From Bin80 sp965220365 (GTDB lineage: Bacteria > Bacteroidota > Rhodothermia > Rhodothermales > Bin80): 64,000 nt of DNA. Each line of letters starts with the position of its first letter. The stretch's first letter is position 1. The notes under the pieces were generated by a model. The model searched no databases. It saw only the letters and a list, made by a program, of their open reading frames with translations, and was not told the DNA's origin. Below are positions 53,900-63,639 of this stretch, piece by piece. The stretch is from contig OZ244823.1 in assembly GCA_965220365.1 (NCBI GenBank), forward strand, positions 1,798,001-1,862,000, in the 5' to 3' direction. A program made the position numbers and the translations under genes.

Positions 53900-56800
53900 C
53901 TAAGTACCCGGAGTCAGGTGGACATCAATTCGGGTAATTGCACCTGTGCGCCCAAACAGCACTGAGCTCTCCTCATACGAGAGGGTCAGGTCCGGCCTCT
54001 CCGCAGGATCTTTTCCTCGAATTTTCAGAAGCGGGGTTTCCGAAAGATGATAGACGAAGAGAACCTGGCAGTATGTGAATGCAAGGCTCCCGGCACTCAA
54101 CTGGAATGACTGCTGCGTGCCATCTATATCATACCAACTGAATGGCTCACGTTTTTGGCAAAATTCGGACTTGCGAAGCAGTTCAGGATTGATGCTCAGG
54201 ATTCCATTTGAAATACGAATTCCCAATTCACCCCAACGGCAAATAATATCTTCTTTAACCTGTCCGGTCAGGCCTGGCTGCTGTGCACCTCCCCAACCGG
54301 GAGTGTGCGAATATGCATCTTGAGGGAATGCGCCATATTTGGCAGGCGGCTGACTTCCTCCCAGGCTATTGCGGATCTCGTAATAATGTCTGGCAATTGC
54401 CGCGCGGGAGTTCGCCGGAGCGTTTGTGTCTACTGCTTTCCAAAACGTGCCTTGCACGGCCAGAAGCAGCTTAGAGATGATGTGCCAGTAAACACAACCA
54501 AGACCTTCATACTTGAAAAATCGACCGGATCGCCCCGTGAAAGATGCGTGCTGAAAAGTTTTTTCGTAGAGTGCGAGAATCTGTGATCGACTGTTGGCTG
54601 TGACTTTATAGCCTTCGTTCTGCAAGGTTTCTAATAGGTTTTCCAATTCAACAGCATTCACCAGTACTGGATTGAAATAGTATTGCCCGGTAGCACTCCG
54701 GCTAATAAGGCGGTTATCCTCGTTCTGGATCAACTTACGCACCAATGAGAGCCGCACGACATCATTCGGAGAAATATGATTGCGCAGACTGAATCGGGGC
54801 AGTTTTTTGTCAGCATAAAGCAGATAACTGCCATGCCGATTACTGTAGAGAGAGCTATCCCTGAGCGCATTCAGCAGATTCAGGGCATCCTGCGTATTGA
54901 GGCTGTCTGAGGCCAGAGCGGCTACCTGCCCTTCTAACATGAGTTGCAGTGCTTCAAGATCGATGGATTTATCCGGTCGGGAATGAAGCACAGTGTAACT
55001 GTGTACAAGGCCATCCTCCCGGACAGATTTTTGAAGCGTCGGTTGGATCGCTTCACAGGCAAGCGTACAGAAACCCGCCAAGGCTGAGGCATCCAGTGAG
55101 ATGGGCTCTTTTTGGAGCCCCTGGGTATACAGGGTTGCACGATATTGGCATGCAGCGTGTCCCAACGCATTCATCGCTTCGAATCGGTTGGAGGAATTCG
55201 ATACATTGGCGCAGTCGGCTAATGCATGCTGAATCTCATCCAACCAGCCAGAAACCTCTGGAGAGACTAAATAGGATGTCTCTGATGTTTGATACAAATT
55301 CCCGACAAACTCCAGATATCGGTGCAAATGAAAGAGCGTCACCAGGGAACAGCCCCAGCCCGCCAAAGCATTGTTTGCATCGTTCCATTCGGGGCGCTGC
55401 GTGTTAAGCCAGATCCCCCCTCCAGGTACCATTGCACAGAGCTTGGTAAGGGCGGGAACGAGGAGTTTTTCAGCAAGCGTTACAAGAACAGGTTTTCCCT
55501 CGGAGGTCTGCAGAAGGTATCCGTCCGATCCTATCTCCAGCACCCGGGCAGATAATTTTCTATGTAAATCCCAGTCAAATTCTACGGAGTGTTTTGGGTC
55601 GGCAAGGATCTGGTCATAATCGGCAAGTCGGTAGGGGATTTGCACATAACTGAAGATACGCAGATCCATGAGTTGTGCAAGGGTGTCTGGATCATGTGCA
55701 TGTGCCCACTCCAATAGGCAGAGCAGATAGGTGAGTTGATGATCCCCCCAGTATCCAATGGAGGCCCAAGGATCAGCTTCATCAGGGATTTCCCAGTCTA
55801 CACCACTCCGTCCAATCCGGTACGGATTATACCCATCGGCCGTAGAGGCGTTAACAAAGGCGGTCAACATCGCTGAATAGTACCGGGGAAAGGATCTTCC
55901 CAAAGCCTCCCAGTTCTGAAATAGATCCCGCCAGTTCCCCGAATAGTCTAATCGCAGTTCCCCCTTTTCATTGTGTGTGCGGATTTTGAACAGGTTCCAG
56001 GGGCGACTCGGATCCCCATGTCGTCTGCTATATGCCAGCGGCAAATACTCAGTAACCAGTCTACGTAATTGAGGATCTTCCGGGGGAGATAGTTGCGAGA
56101 GGTCTATGCTGTCCTCCAGAGCTTCCAGATAGGGGGAAGATGCAAGGTTGCGATTACGCACAAACACGAAACGGATCAGGTCCTGTTTGTCAGCATGATA
56201 TCCGCGGAGGGGGATTCCCCCTCGCATTGCGTTAAACAATGTATTGCTATAGTGTCGCAGATCCTGGATACTTTGTGCGGTTTTTTGCAGACCATCCGCA
56301 CCCGAAATGAGTTTTCGAAGACCGAGAGTATCCTGTTGCTCCTGGTGACGCAGCTCACGGATGAGTGTGGAGGACTTCTCCAGAGCTGTCTGTAACTCAA
56401 TCAAATTCCCCGCATGCTGATCTACATCTGCAATTAAATCCCAGAACACCGCTCGATCCTTTGTGATGCGAAGATTACGTTCGACCAGATACGCACCTCG
56501 TCGGCCAAGGATTGAACCCTCGGTGCTGAGTTGTTGCCCCTCCCGATAGGTGTCTAATTGTGCTGTAGACAGTAGGATTGAGTTTGGGCGCGGTCCGTTT
56601 TGCCAGACCAGAGTAGCTCGTAATGCTTCCTCTGGAACAGGGTGGTCAATGATCAATGAACTCAGCGCAAAAACGCCAACTTGTTTTTCCAACTCACTCA
56701 CTTTATAGGCATCAACTAGTGTACTGCGAGATCTTTGGAGTTCCGCACTGACCCCGGAAGGGAGAATATTGGAAATTCCGTCGAGTACGCTGATACGCAT

Positions 56801-57367
56801 GGGCAAATGCCAGATACTTTCCAGCCGAGCACGCCGAACAAAGCCAAACCTGTTGACACATTGCCAACTATAGGAAAAACGGAGACTGAGATCTCGGTTG
56901 AATTCCTCAAATAACAGTTTATTGCCAGTCGCATTCTTGTACAGATTCCGTTCAATTCGATATAACCCGCGCTGCCCAGGATTAAACGGCTCCCAAAGCA
57001 TGGTTCGGTTGGAACGGTCAATGCGTACCAGGGTGACGCTCCCGGTATGGGATGCCGCATCATGAAGCTTGTCGTCAGTCACATACGGGAAAAGCGCATG
57101 ATCTGCATCTTGACGCCCGGCGGTTAATGCTCCCGTACTGGAAATGAAAAGCCAGTGATCTCCTATACTGGCCAGCGTAATCAGGAACGGTGCCAGTTGG
57201 TCATAATTTGAGATCCTGTACCAGGATTCACCATAGCGCTCAACGAGCTGCCCAGAACATGTGCCCCGGCTGGGATACAGCTTAGTATGCCCGGCAAAGA
57301 TGCCCTGAAAGTCACTATTCTGTGACGAGGAACGGGATGTTGGCGTGCGCCGCACTTCCTTGGCCAT
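53900..57367 (-). CDS. Large (alpha/alpha)6 glycoside phosphorylase-like protein (GH94/GH149/GH161-type)
   Basis: About 1,155 residues from Met 57367 (MAKEVRRTPTSRSSSQ); the longest frame adds 23. The overall plan is a beta-sandwich followed by a helical catalytic domain. Visible motifs are YSGNWRDLFQNWEALGRSFP (a conserved catalytic-domain helix) and QRPEWNDANNALAGWG, comparable to the DWND acid motif of GH94 but with Glu for the first Asp. Length of ~1.16k suits the beta-1,3-oligoglucan phosphorylases of GH149/GH161 better than classic cellobiose phosphorylase. No signal peptide is seen. It overlaps the TIM-barrel gene by 53 bp. Function inferred from family and context. Confidence 0.6.
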   Translation of the reverse strand: MAKEVRRTPTSRSSSQNSDFQGIFAGHTKLYPSRGTCSGQLVERYGESWYRISNYDQLAPFLITLASIGDHWLFISSTGALTAGRQDADHALFPYVTDDKLHDAASHTGSVTLVRIDRSNRTMLWEPFNPGQRGLYRIERNLYKNATGNKLLFEEFNRDLSLRFSYSWQCVNRFGFVRRARLESIWHLPMRISVLDGISNILPSGVSAELQRSRSTLVDAYKVSELEKQVGVFALSSLIIDHPVPEEALRATLVWQNGPRPNSILLSTAQLDTYREGQQLSTEGSILGRRGAYLVERNLRITKDRAVFWDLIADVDQHAGNLIELQTALEKSSTLIRELRHQEQQDTLGLRKLISGADGLQKTAQSIQDLRHYSNTLFNAMRGGIPLRGYHADKQDLIRFVFVRNRNLASSPYLEALEDSIDLSQLSPPEDPQLRRLVTEYLPLAYSRRHGDPSRPWNLFKIRTHNEKGELRLDYSGNWRDLFQNWEALGRSFPRYYSAMLTAFVNASTADGYNPYRIGRSGVDWEIPDEADPWASIGYWGDHQLTYLLCLLEWAHAHDPDTLAQLMDLRIFSYVQIPYRLADYDQILADPKHSVEFDWDLHRKLSARVLEIGSDGYLLQTSEGKPVLVTLAEKLLVPALTKLCAMVPGGGIWLNTQRPEWNDANNALAGWGCSLVTLFHLHRYLEFVGNLYQTSETSYLVSPEVSGWLDEIQHALADCANVSNSSNRFEAMNALGHAACQYRATLYTQGLQKEPISLDASALAGFCTLACEAIQPTLQKSVREDGLVHSYTVLHSRPDKSIDLEALQLMLEGQVAALASDSLNTQDALNLLNALRDSSLYSNRHGSYLLYADKKLPRFSLRNHISPNDVVRLSLVRKLIQNEDNRLISRSATGQYYFNPVLVNAVELENLLETLQNEGYKVTANSRSQILALYEKTFQHASFTGRSGRFFKYEGLGCVYWHIISKLLLAVQGTFWKAVDTNAPANSRAAIARHYYEIRNSLGGSQPPAKYGAFPQDAYSHTPGWGGAQQPGLTGQVKEDIICRWGELGIRISNGILSINPELLRKSEFCQKREPFSWYDIDGTQQSFQLSAGSLAFTYCQVLFVYHLSETPLLKIRGKDPAERPDLTLSYEESSVLFGRTGAITRIDVHLTPGT

Positions 57368-58637
57368 CGGTAATATGAATAAATAATCGATAGGCGCCTG
57401 GCTCTGGCGGCGCATTGAAACTGACCTGTCCGTCATTAATGGTTATGAACAGATCGGGTATGAGAGGTGGCTCGGCTTCATCATCCCCACCATGGCCCAC
57501 CTCCGTGGCTTCGGGCCGTACACTCCAATGATAGCTGAGGGGATCCCCCTCGGGGTCGGCCGCGATGACGGTGCCGGATGCCTCCACGCCTGCAGTCAAT
57601 TCAATATTGGCATTGGCTTCCATGTCGTTGAGTGTAAAGGAATCAATCCTGGGGGACAGATTCGATGGCCATGAACCGGTCCATTTGTATTCCATGATGT
57701 CAACCGCAGCGGTCTTGTCTCCGTCTGGCATAAACATGCCATACCAGGTAGCTGTACGTTCTTGCTTTTGCCCCCAGAGGAATACGTAAGAACCAACACA
57801 CTGGGTGGTGTCGGGCGCGATTGCGATTTCGTAACGTTGATCGTACCAGTCTGCTTTGGCCGTAGAGTTGTTTTCAATTGGTGCCCCCCAGGATGTGGTG
57901 GGCACTTCCCAGTGTCCTGTGGCCCCCCATTCGGTCACGACATAGGGACCATTCCAATCAGACTCTTTCAGGTAACGTGGCAAATTGACAATATCGGCGT
58001 ACATCTGAATCCCAAGTAGGTCCAAGTCAGGTGCGCGAGTTTTGATCTGCTGAATCAGTTCGGGATGGATTCCAGCCAGCATCGTCAGTGTCGGGTGATT
58101 CCCGTCCACTTCGTGGATCATTTTGGAGATATCATTCACTGCATCCCAGACCAGAGGGTTTGATGCTCCCAAGTTTAATTCATTTCCAATTCCCCACATC
58201 AGCAGGGCCGGATGATCTTTGTAGAGTATGACCTCCTCTCGAACTCTCGCCAATTGGGCGGCCACTGCCGCAGAGTCGCCATAGTCAAAGCTGAATATAC
58301 CTCGTCCAGTCCCAGGTCTCTCACGGGCAATTTCAATTCCCATCGTGACCATCAACCCGTTTGCATGTGCCCGGTCAAGTACTTCCATGCCACTGCTTTG
58401 GCCATTGTCCGTACGCCAAGTACGAAAAGAGTTGGCTCCGTGGGAGGCTAGAGCTTCGACATTTCCGAATTCGAGGCCTGCTCCATGAATGTAGAAAGGG
58501 GTCCCATCCTTGAACAGATGATATCTTCCATCCATCTGGCGGATTTTCACGACAGCGGGTTCTTGCGCCTGTAGAAGATTCGCTCCAGGCATGAAAAGGA
58601 GCAACATGAAGAGGGAGAGAAGACTTCGATAAAACAT
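57315..58637 (-). CDS. GH2/GH5-type TIM-barrel glycosidase, exported
   Basis: A 440-residue protein from Met 58637 (signal MFYRSLLSLFMLLLFMPGAN). The barrel begins FKDGTPFYIHGAGLEF and carries MWGIGNELNLG (Asn-Glu acid/base) and YVVTEWGATGHW (nucleophile Glu), the clan A pattern of GH2/GH5 and relatives. A C-terminal beta domain with SPRIDSFTLNDMEANANIEL follows. It may cleave beta-linked glucan oligosaccharides; GH158-like endo-beta-1,3-glucanases are one possibility. It starts 1 bp after the MFS stop and overlaps the phosphorylase-like gene, so the three form one operon. Confidence 0.78.
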   Translation of the reverse strand: MFYRSLLSLFMLLLFMPGANLLQAQEPAVVKIRQMDGRYHLFKDGTPFYIHGAGLEFGNVEALASHGANSFRTWRTDNGQSSGMEVLDRAHANGLMVTMGIEIARERPGTGRGIFSFDYGDSAAVAAQLARVREEVILYKDHPALLMWGIGNELNLGASNPLVWDAVNDISKMIHEVDGNHPTLTMLAGIHPELIQQIKTRAPDLDLLGIQMYADIVNLPRYLKESDWNGPYVVTEWGATGHWEVPTTSWGAPIENNSTAKADWYDQRYEIAIAPDTTQCVGSYVFLWGQKQERTATWYGMFMPDGDKTAAVDIMEYKWTGSWPSNLSPRIDSFTLNDMEANANIELTAGVEASGTVIAADPEGDPLSYHWSVRPEATEVGHGGDDEAEPPLIPDLFITINDGQVSFNAPPEPGAYRLFIHITDGQGSAAHANIPFLVTE

Positions 58638-58638
58638 T

Positions 58639-60210
58639 CTATTGGGGTTCAGTTTTCGATTCTCCTGCAAGGAGAGACTCTAGGGATTCAAGGGAGCGTC
58701 CTTTCGTTTCAGGAAGAATAAAGATGACAAAAATGAGGCCAAATGCAGCCATGATCCCATATAGGAGAAATGTTGTAGCACTGCCCAGATTGGCAAGCTC
58801 CCATGGGAAAACCAGTTGAACGGTAAAACTTACGGCAGAATTGATCAGTCCAACAAATGAAATCGCCAGTGCGCGTACCCGATTCGGGAAGAGTTCTGAG
58901 AAAAGTACCCACATGACTGGGCCAAGGGAGACCGCAAATGAGGCCACAAATCCCAGGATGCCGGTCAGAATGAGGATCGGGTTCATGCTGATGGCTGCTG
59001 CAATCAGTTCGGATTCAAATTCTCTTGCGGCAGAAAGCCCCAGTGCGGCCTCAAGTGCCTGCTTGAAGTCAACGTCAGAGTTAAAGGTCACGTCAAGAAT
59101 AGGCTGCAGGGCTTGTTGGTTGATGACAGCAGGGAGAACAGCGTCCGCAGGTAGCGTATAGCTGGCGCTATAGAATCCGTAGGCCAGTACGGCCATGGCG
59201 ATGGTGATTCCTGTAAGCCCCAGAACAAGTAGTGGCTTTCTCCCTAGTCGATCAACCAGAGCAATTGCCACAATGGTAAAGGCCAAGTTAACGATGCCAA
59301 CCAGGATCGCCTGAACAAAGGAGGCATTCGTCCCAATTCCCGACTGCTCAAAGATCATAGGAGCATAGAAGAACACGGCATTGATTCCTGTAATTTGTTG
59401 CACAACAGCAATTACAATTCCGATGAGGAGTGCGAGTTTTAGTGCCGGTGCAAACAAAGCGGCAATACCGACCTTATCCTTCGCAGCATCGGCATTCAGG
59501 CTGGCCTGTACTTCTCGCAGATCTTTTTCTGCTTCATCGGCCCCACTCGCCCGTGTCATGATTGCCAGCCCTTCGGTGACGCGCCCCTTCATCACAAGCC
59601 AGCGGGGACTTTCAGGTACAGCAAAAAGTGCAAAAAAGTAGAGTACAGCAGGAAGCGTTTCCAGACCTAGCATCCAGCGCCAGTTCCAAGGGCCGAAATT
59701 CATCTCTTGTGCCCAGGCAGCAGAGGAATCACCGAGTTCCAAAATGATATAATTCGTAAAAAAGGCGACGGTAATTCCAATCACGATATTGAGTTGATTG
59801 AACGATACCATCCGTCCCCGGAGTAGGGGCGGAGAGATCTCTGCAATGTACATCGGGGCGATAATGAGCGATGCACCAACTCCCAGACCTCCAACCATAC
59901 GGGCGATCACCAGAATCAGATAGGAGGGAGCCAGAGCAGATCCAATAGCCGAAACTGCATAAAGGACGGCTGCCCAATAAAGGACGCTGCGTCGACCGAT
60001 CAGATTGCTGAGTGGCCCAGCCGCTAACATGGCCAGCGTTGAGCTAAGAGTCAGCGAGCTGACTGCCCATCCAAGCTCCAGATCAGTAAGAGCAAATTCA
60101 ATCTCAATAAAACCAACAACTCCAGAGATGACTGAAGCATCGAAGCCCATGAGGAATCCACCCAAAGCGACAATGAGGGCAGTTCTTGCGACGTAAAGAT
60201 TGTTTTTCAT
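58639..60210 (-). CDS. MFS sugar porter (SP family)
   Basis: A 523-residue, 12-TM sugar/H+ symporter. Visible signatures are GFDASVISGVVGF, the R-x-G-R-R-type loop GRRSVLYWAA, VARMVGGLGVGASLI, PESPRWLVMKGR, DRLGRKPLL and the C-terminal PETKGRSLESLE. Between TM9 and TM10 lies a ~60-residue extra periplasmic loop (residues about 335-400) that is common in Bacteroidota/Rhodothermia porters. It should import a mono- or disaccharide, plausibly glucan breakdown products. It is the first gene of the operon with the two glycan enzymes. Confidence 0.93.
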   Translation of the reverse strand: MKNNLYVARTALIVALGGFLMGFDASVISGVVGFIEIEFALTDLELGWAVSSLTLSSTLAMLAAGPLSNLIGRRSVLYWAAVLYAVSAIGSALAPSYLILVIARMVGGLGVGASLIIAPMYIAEISPPLLRGRMVSFNQLNIVIGITVAFFTNYIILELGDSSAAWAQEMNFGPWNWRWMLGLETLPAVLYFFALFAVPESPRWLVMKGRVTEGLAIMTRASGADEAEKDLREVQASLNADAAKDKVGIAALFAPALKLALLIGIVIAVVQQITGINAVFFYAPMIFEQSGIGTNASFVQAILVGIVNLAFTIVAIALVDRLGRKPLLVLGLTGITIAMAVLAYGFYSASYTLPADAVLPAVINQQALQPILDVTFNSDVDFKQALEAALGLSAAREFESELIAAAISMNPILILTGILGFVASFAVSLGPVMWVLFSELFPNRVRALAISFVGLINSAVSFTVQLVFPWELANLGSATTFLLYGIMAAFGLIFVIFILPETKGRSLESLESLLAGESKTEPQ

Positions 60211-60439
60211 GTTTTAGTACTTGTGAGGCGTTAGGATTCAATTTCAGTCATTGGCATACTAACGTACGAATTTACTGGCAAAATGTACGAAATTTCGTTT
60301 GAGGCGTGCTCTCGTTCGTGCAATGATCAAGTATTTCCTGCCGTCACAGGTAAGAAGTATGCGATCATCTCTATTAGAAGAATTTCGTCTACGAGATAGA
60401 GAGACCTTAGGAATTCCTAAGGGGCGGGTAGCTGTGACC
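60211..60439 (-). promoter_or_regulatory. Promoter region of the MFS operon with GTACGAAWTT motifs
   Basis: GTACGAATTT (60264-60273) and GTACGAAATTT (60285-60295) repeat within 32 bp; ACGAAATTTCGT (60287-60298) is a 12-bp palindrome. A related GTACGAATT is upstream of lacI (36040-36048). On the minus strand a TACATTTTG sequence could serve as a -7 box. A shared regulator for the two loci is possible. No gene was seen here. Confidence 0.45.
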
Positions 60440-60800
60440 CTATTCCAACAAGGCAAGCGCTTTTTGATTTTGTCCATGCACGGATGGCTCGTTGCACCAT
60501 AGCCATCGTAGATTTTTCAGGGTTTTGGGGATTTCGCCATGGTTCAGATTGAGCATTTCAAGAACTGCCTGATCCATCTTCTTGCGCACCTTATCTGTAT
60601 GCGCCTGACAGGCAGGTAGCAATTCCTTGTTAGAAAGCGCATCGAATGTCAATGCGGCTTGATCCAGCCGCGCTTTGGGGATCTGGTCCAGTCTGGGACA
60701 GGGGATATTGGCCAGTGCCTTCATTTGGGTTGTGGCTCGGCCACTTTGCGTTCTTTGCCCCTGAGTCCAGTGCACTAGGAACCCCAGCGTAGAATTAGCC
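60440..60800 (-). repeat. Direct repeat, copy 1 (methyltransferase 3' end)
   Basis: 60441-60800 matches 63641-64000 at about 353 of 360 positions, with no gaps, in the same orientation. Most differences lie in the last 20 bases before the stop. Confidence 0.95.
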
Positions 60801-63397
60801 CACAATGCAAATGCTTTGCGTACCCGCTCATCCTTATGTTGGAGTGAAGCCCATGCACGCCCCCCTATCCCCGAGTACGCTGCTGTGGCAGCCAGGAGTG
60901 CCTGAGAAGTCCATCGCATATTTCGCGCATAGAACAGCGTACTGCGGAATTGTCGCATGGCTTCCCGCTTCGCCTCTGATCCAACCCCCACGGGGGCCGA
61001 GCCCTTGTGTGTCAATGACACTATCAGGCGCTTCTGTGCGCGGCTGTCGGCCTTCCAGAGCGCACGGTCCGGGCCGATGGCATCCACCGGGTCAAACACC
61101 GGATTGAACTCAAAGGCGCCGAGCTGACTTCTTCCAGGAAGATGTCCGATCAGGTGATGTGTCGGGCCAATCTCAAAGAGATCTTTCATCGGGGACATGG
61201 GCACTCCGATCGGTACCGCATGGCCATTGAACAGCAGCTCTCCGTCCAACAATGCGTTGGCTGCCAGGGCAAGATCGGCATGCAGCACGCCCAGAGGATT
61301 CCAGGGAGTGCCAGACACCGTGGCAGTAAACCTGCAGATCTGTCCGATCTCGTCATCCCCAACTCTGACAGGGTAACTGGCCGTGGAGCCCTGAATATTT
61401 TTGATCGCACCTTGGATTGCCCGCGCCACTTCGCCGGCTTCTCCGACACGCAGAACCGGTTCCCTCAACGTAATGCAATGAATCGGGTTTGAGACGTGTC
61501 CTCCATTCGGATTATGATTTGCTCGTTTGGTTGCGACCAGGAGCATCTCTTCCATGCCTGTGTCTGCAGACAGGGCACGCCTCCCCAGAGCTTGCCCACT
61601 CGCGATCACAATCGCCACAATATCTTCAAACTCCTCTTCCATCATGCGTCGCGTGATGGCCCAGGATTCTGCGAAGGCAGCGGAGAGCGGAAGAACAAAG
61701 CCAATACGTCCTCCCGGTTTACATTTGCGGCGCGCCAGAGCAAGAAAGGAGGAAGCCAATCCTGCCTGATTGTTGACCGGCTCCCCCTTCACCAAGAGTC
61801 TCCATCGCTTCTGACAGGCATGTCGTTCTGTGTCCGAGAGCCCTGCAACATCAAAAACACTCTGTCCGCCCCGTGTCCTGGAATAGGGCGGATTCATCAG
61901 AATCCAGTCCAGCGATGCATCAGGAACCGCGACCGAGTTCTCGCCATTGTTGTCATTGCCGGTGGACTTTCCGCTTCCAACATTGAAAAGGTCCACGATT
62001 TTTTGTGTGGCAAAGTATTCCAGCGACCCCGTTTGTCCTTTTCCGCCGCCCACATCAATCCATCCAATCTGCGTATCTCCGTACGGGGCACCATACCCCA
62101 ATGCTGCCAGAGAAGAAGAGGTCAGGTGCGCAGCGATGGGGCTGATGTCGGTGCCAATCAGCCCCCCTTCGATGGCGTTCGCATGGAGGTGTCCCAGGCT
62201 TTCTGAGGTTCCCCCGGCCTGCTCATGCAAGGTCGCCACGCGGCGATAGCCCGCGCGAAGGAGCGTGCCTGTCCCGCAGGCCAGATCACTGAGATGCCGA
62301 TTCCTGAACAGGTCTGCATCCCTCCACTGGTCTGCGGTGAGTAGGGAGCGAGCAATTGTCAGGTTTGCCAAAAGCTCCGCCGTTGCCGGCTGCGTGTAAA
62401 AAGCGGCCGCCTGTTTTCGGTCTTCGCTCAGTTTGGGAAAGAGTTCTGCGCCCACGCTGATGTGGAGTCCCAGTTGAGCGGTCTCAATCTGCTGCGTGGC
62501 ACAGATGAGCTTGGACAACATCCGGGAAGTTTCGAAAAGATTGAATTTGCTCGATAGTTGGAGTACATCAATCGCCGGCTCAAAGACAGAATTCCAGTTA
62601 CGTTGATTGACCTCGCGCCATGTTTTCATTTGTGCACGCACATCTGGATAGGTATCGCTGATGAGGTCAATGTATGGCACACCCTCGGCCCCCTGTACTG
62701 CCAGTCGCTGCTGGGTCAGTAGCGCATTCAGCCATAGTACCATCATGGTCCGAAGTCCCTTCAGCGGGGAACGCTGATGCAGATGGTGGGCAATCTGTTG
62801 CTGCTGTTTGGAGGAAAGCGTAATTTCCAAGCCGTTAGCTGCCTCTTCAACCAGCCGTGCGACATCGTCTGCAATATCCTCCACGCGTTCACGCGGCAGT
62901 CCAATGGAGGGTAACAGGGAGGCTAGATCAAACACGGTCCCCTGAATAAATCCTCGCTTGGGCCACCGCCTGTGGGAGGTCTCTGTGATGGAGAGTTGCC
63001 CCTGACGCTCGGAAAGCTGGTGAACCGCATAGGCGAGGGGCTCGCCATCCAGTAAGATACCTGCAATGGTAACCCCTTGGATCTGGCGAAAGTGCTCCGG
63101 GATGTGGAGCGCAAGTGTAGTGCGAATTCGGAACCGCCCCTGCCGGGTTTCGAGGCCGAGCCGTTTTATGGCATCTTGATCAGCATCTGGAGCAGAAAAA
63201 GAGCACTCAAGAATCACAGGCGGGAAAATTCCGTCATTGATCAAAATATCGGGCTTCAATCCTGACTGCGCATGCAGCAGATTCGTTTCCTCCACCCGGA
63301 TAAATTCTGGAGTTTCAGACCAGCGCGCACTCGTCTCCCGAAGGGCACGCCCCAATGCGCTATTAAACGATTCCTCCGTGGTTCGTCCGATCGCCAT
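60440..63397 (-). CDS. N6-adenine DNA methyltransferase with putative N-terminal nuclease (type IIG-like)
   Basis: A 985-residue protein. Residues 49-66 read PDILIN...ILECSFSAP, a PD-(x)n-E-x-S pattern that may be a PD-(D/E)XK nuclease with the usual Lys replaced by Ser. The methyltransferase core has FYTQPATAELLANL (about 333-346), SAM motif I DLACGTGTLL (371-380) and catalytic motif IV NPPY (502-505), the amino-methyltransferase order of Eco57I/HsdM-like enzymes. The C-terminal ~450 residues probably recognise DNA. It may be a one-chain restriction-modification enzyme or a defence methylase; partners would lie beyond the window. Its 3' end is repeated at 63640. Confidence 0.85.
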   Translation of the reverse strand: MAIGRTTEESFNSALGRALRETSARWSETPEFIRVEETNLLHAQSGLKPDILINDGIFPPVILECSFSAPDADQDAIKRLGLETRQGRFRIRTTLALHIPEHFRQIQGVTIAGILLDGEPLAYAVHQLSERQGQLSITETSHRRWPKRGFIQGTVFDLASLLPSIGLPRERVEDIADDVARLVEEAANGLEITLSSKQQQQIAHHLHQRSPLKGLRTMMVLWLNALLTQQRLAVQGAEGVPYIDLISDTYPDVRAQMKTWREVNQRNWNSVFEPAIDVLQLSSKFNLFETSRMLSKLICATQQIETAQLGLHISVGAELFPKLSEDRKQAAAFYTQPATAELLANLTIARSLLTADQWRDADLFRNRHLSDLACGTGTLLRAGYRRVATLHEQAGGTSESLGHLHANAIEGGLIGTDISPIAAHLTSSSLAALGYGAPYGDTQIGWIDVGGGKGQTGSLEYFATQKIVDLFNVGSGKSTGNDNNGENSVAVPDASLDWILMNPPYSRTRGGQSVFDVAGLSDTERHACQKRWRLLVKGEPVNNQAGLASSFLALARRKCKPGGRIGFVLPLSAAFAESWAITRRMMEEEFEDIVAIVIASGQALGRRALSADTGMEEMLLVATKRANHNPNGGHVSNPIHCITLREPVLRVGEAGEVARAIQGAIKNIQGSTASYPVRVGDDEIGQICRFTATVSGTPWNPLGVLHADLALAANALLDGELLFNGHAVPIGVPMSPMKDLFEIGPTHHLIGHLPGRSQLGAFEFNPVFDPVDAIGPDRALWKADSRAQKRLIVSLTHKGSAPVGVGSEAKREAMRQFRSTLFYARNMRWTSQALLAATAAYSGIGGRAWASLQHKDERVRKAFALWANSTLGFLVHWTQGQRTQSGRATTQMKALANIPCPRLDQIPKARLDQAALTFDALSNKELLPACQAHTDKVRKKMDQAVLEMLNLNHGEIPKTLKNLRWLWCNEPSVHGQNQKALALLE

Positions 63398-63639
63398 CAG
63401 CTAGGTTTTGTGATTCTCCATACAGGATATAAAATCCAAGATAACGATCTCATATCACATCGAATTAATGGATTTTTCAATATCTGCTGCCGATCGATGA
63501 GTTGGAACAGTTGTCACCGGATGAATCGACGGTGATCCTGCGCAATACCATATACTTGATCGGGGAAGATTACATGCATATGTATGACAATGGTGTTAAA
63601 AATGAAGCATTGGGCAGAGGAGCGTGAAACAGTTTTAGT
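63398..63639 (+). other. Spacer between the two methyltransferase copies, possible gene fragment
   Basis: No full gene. On the plus strand, 63469-63627 is an open frame without ATG at its start (TGG ATT TTT CAA TAT) reading LLPIDELEQLSPDESTVILR and then NTIYLIGEDYMHMYDNGVK before a TGA. The acidic, helical look suggests the tail of a protein, perhaps a remnant. The other parts show nothing. Confidence 0.4.

Noticed and set aside
60299..60502. 67-aa plus-strand frame overlapping the methyltransferase end
   Set aside because: Plausible composition, but most of it overlaps the promoter region and antisense coding sequence, and no homologue is recognised.
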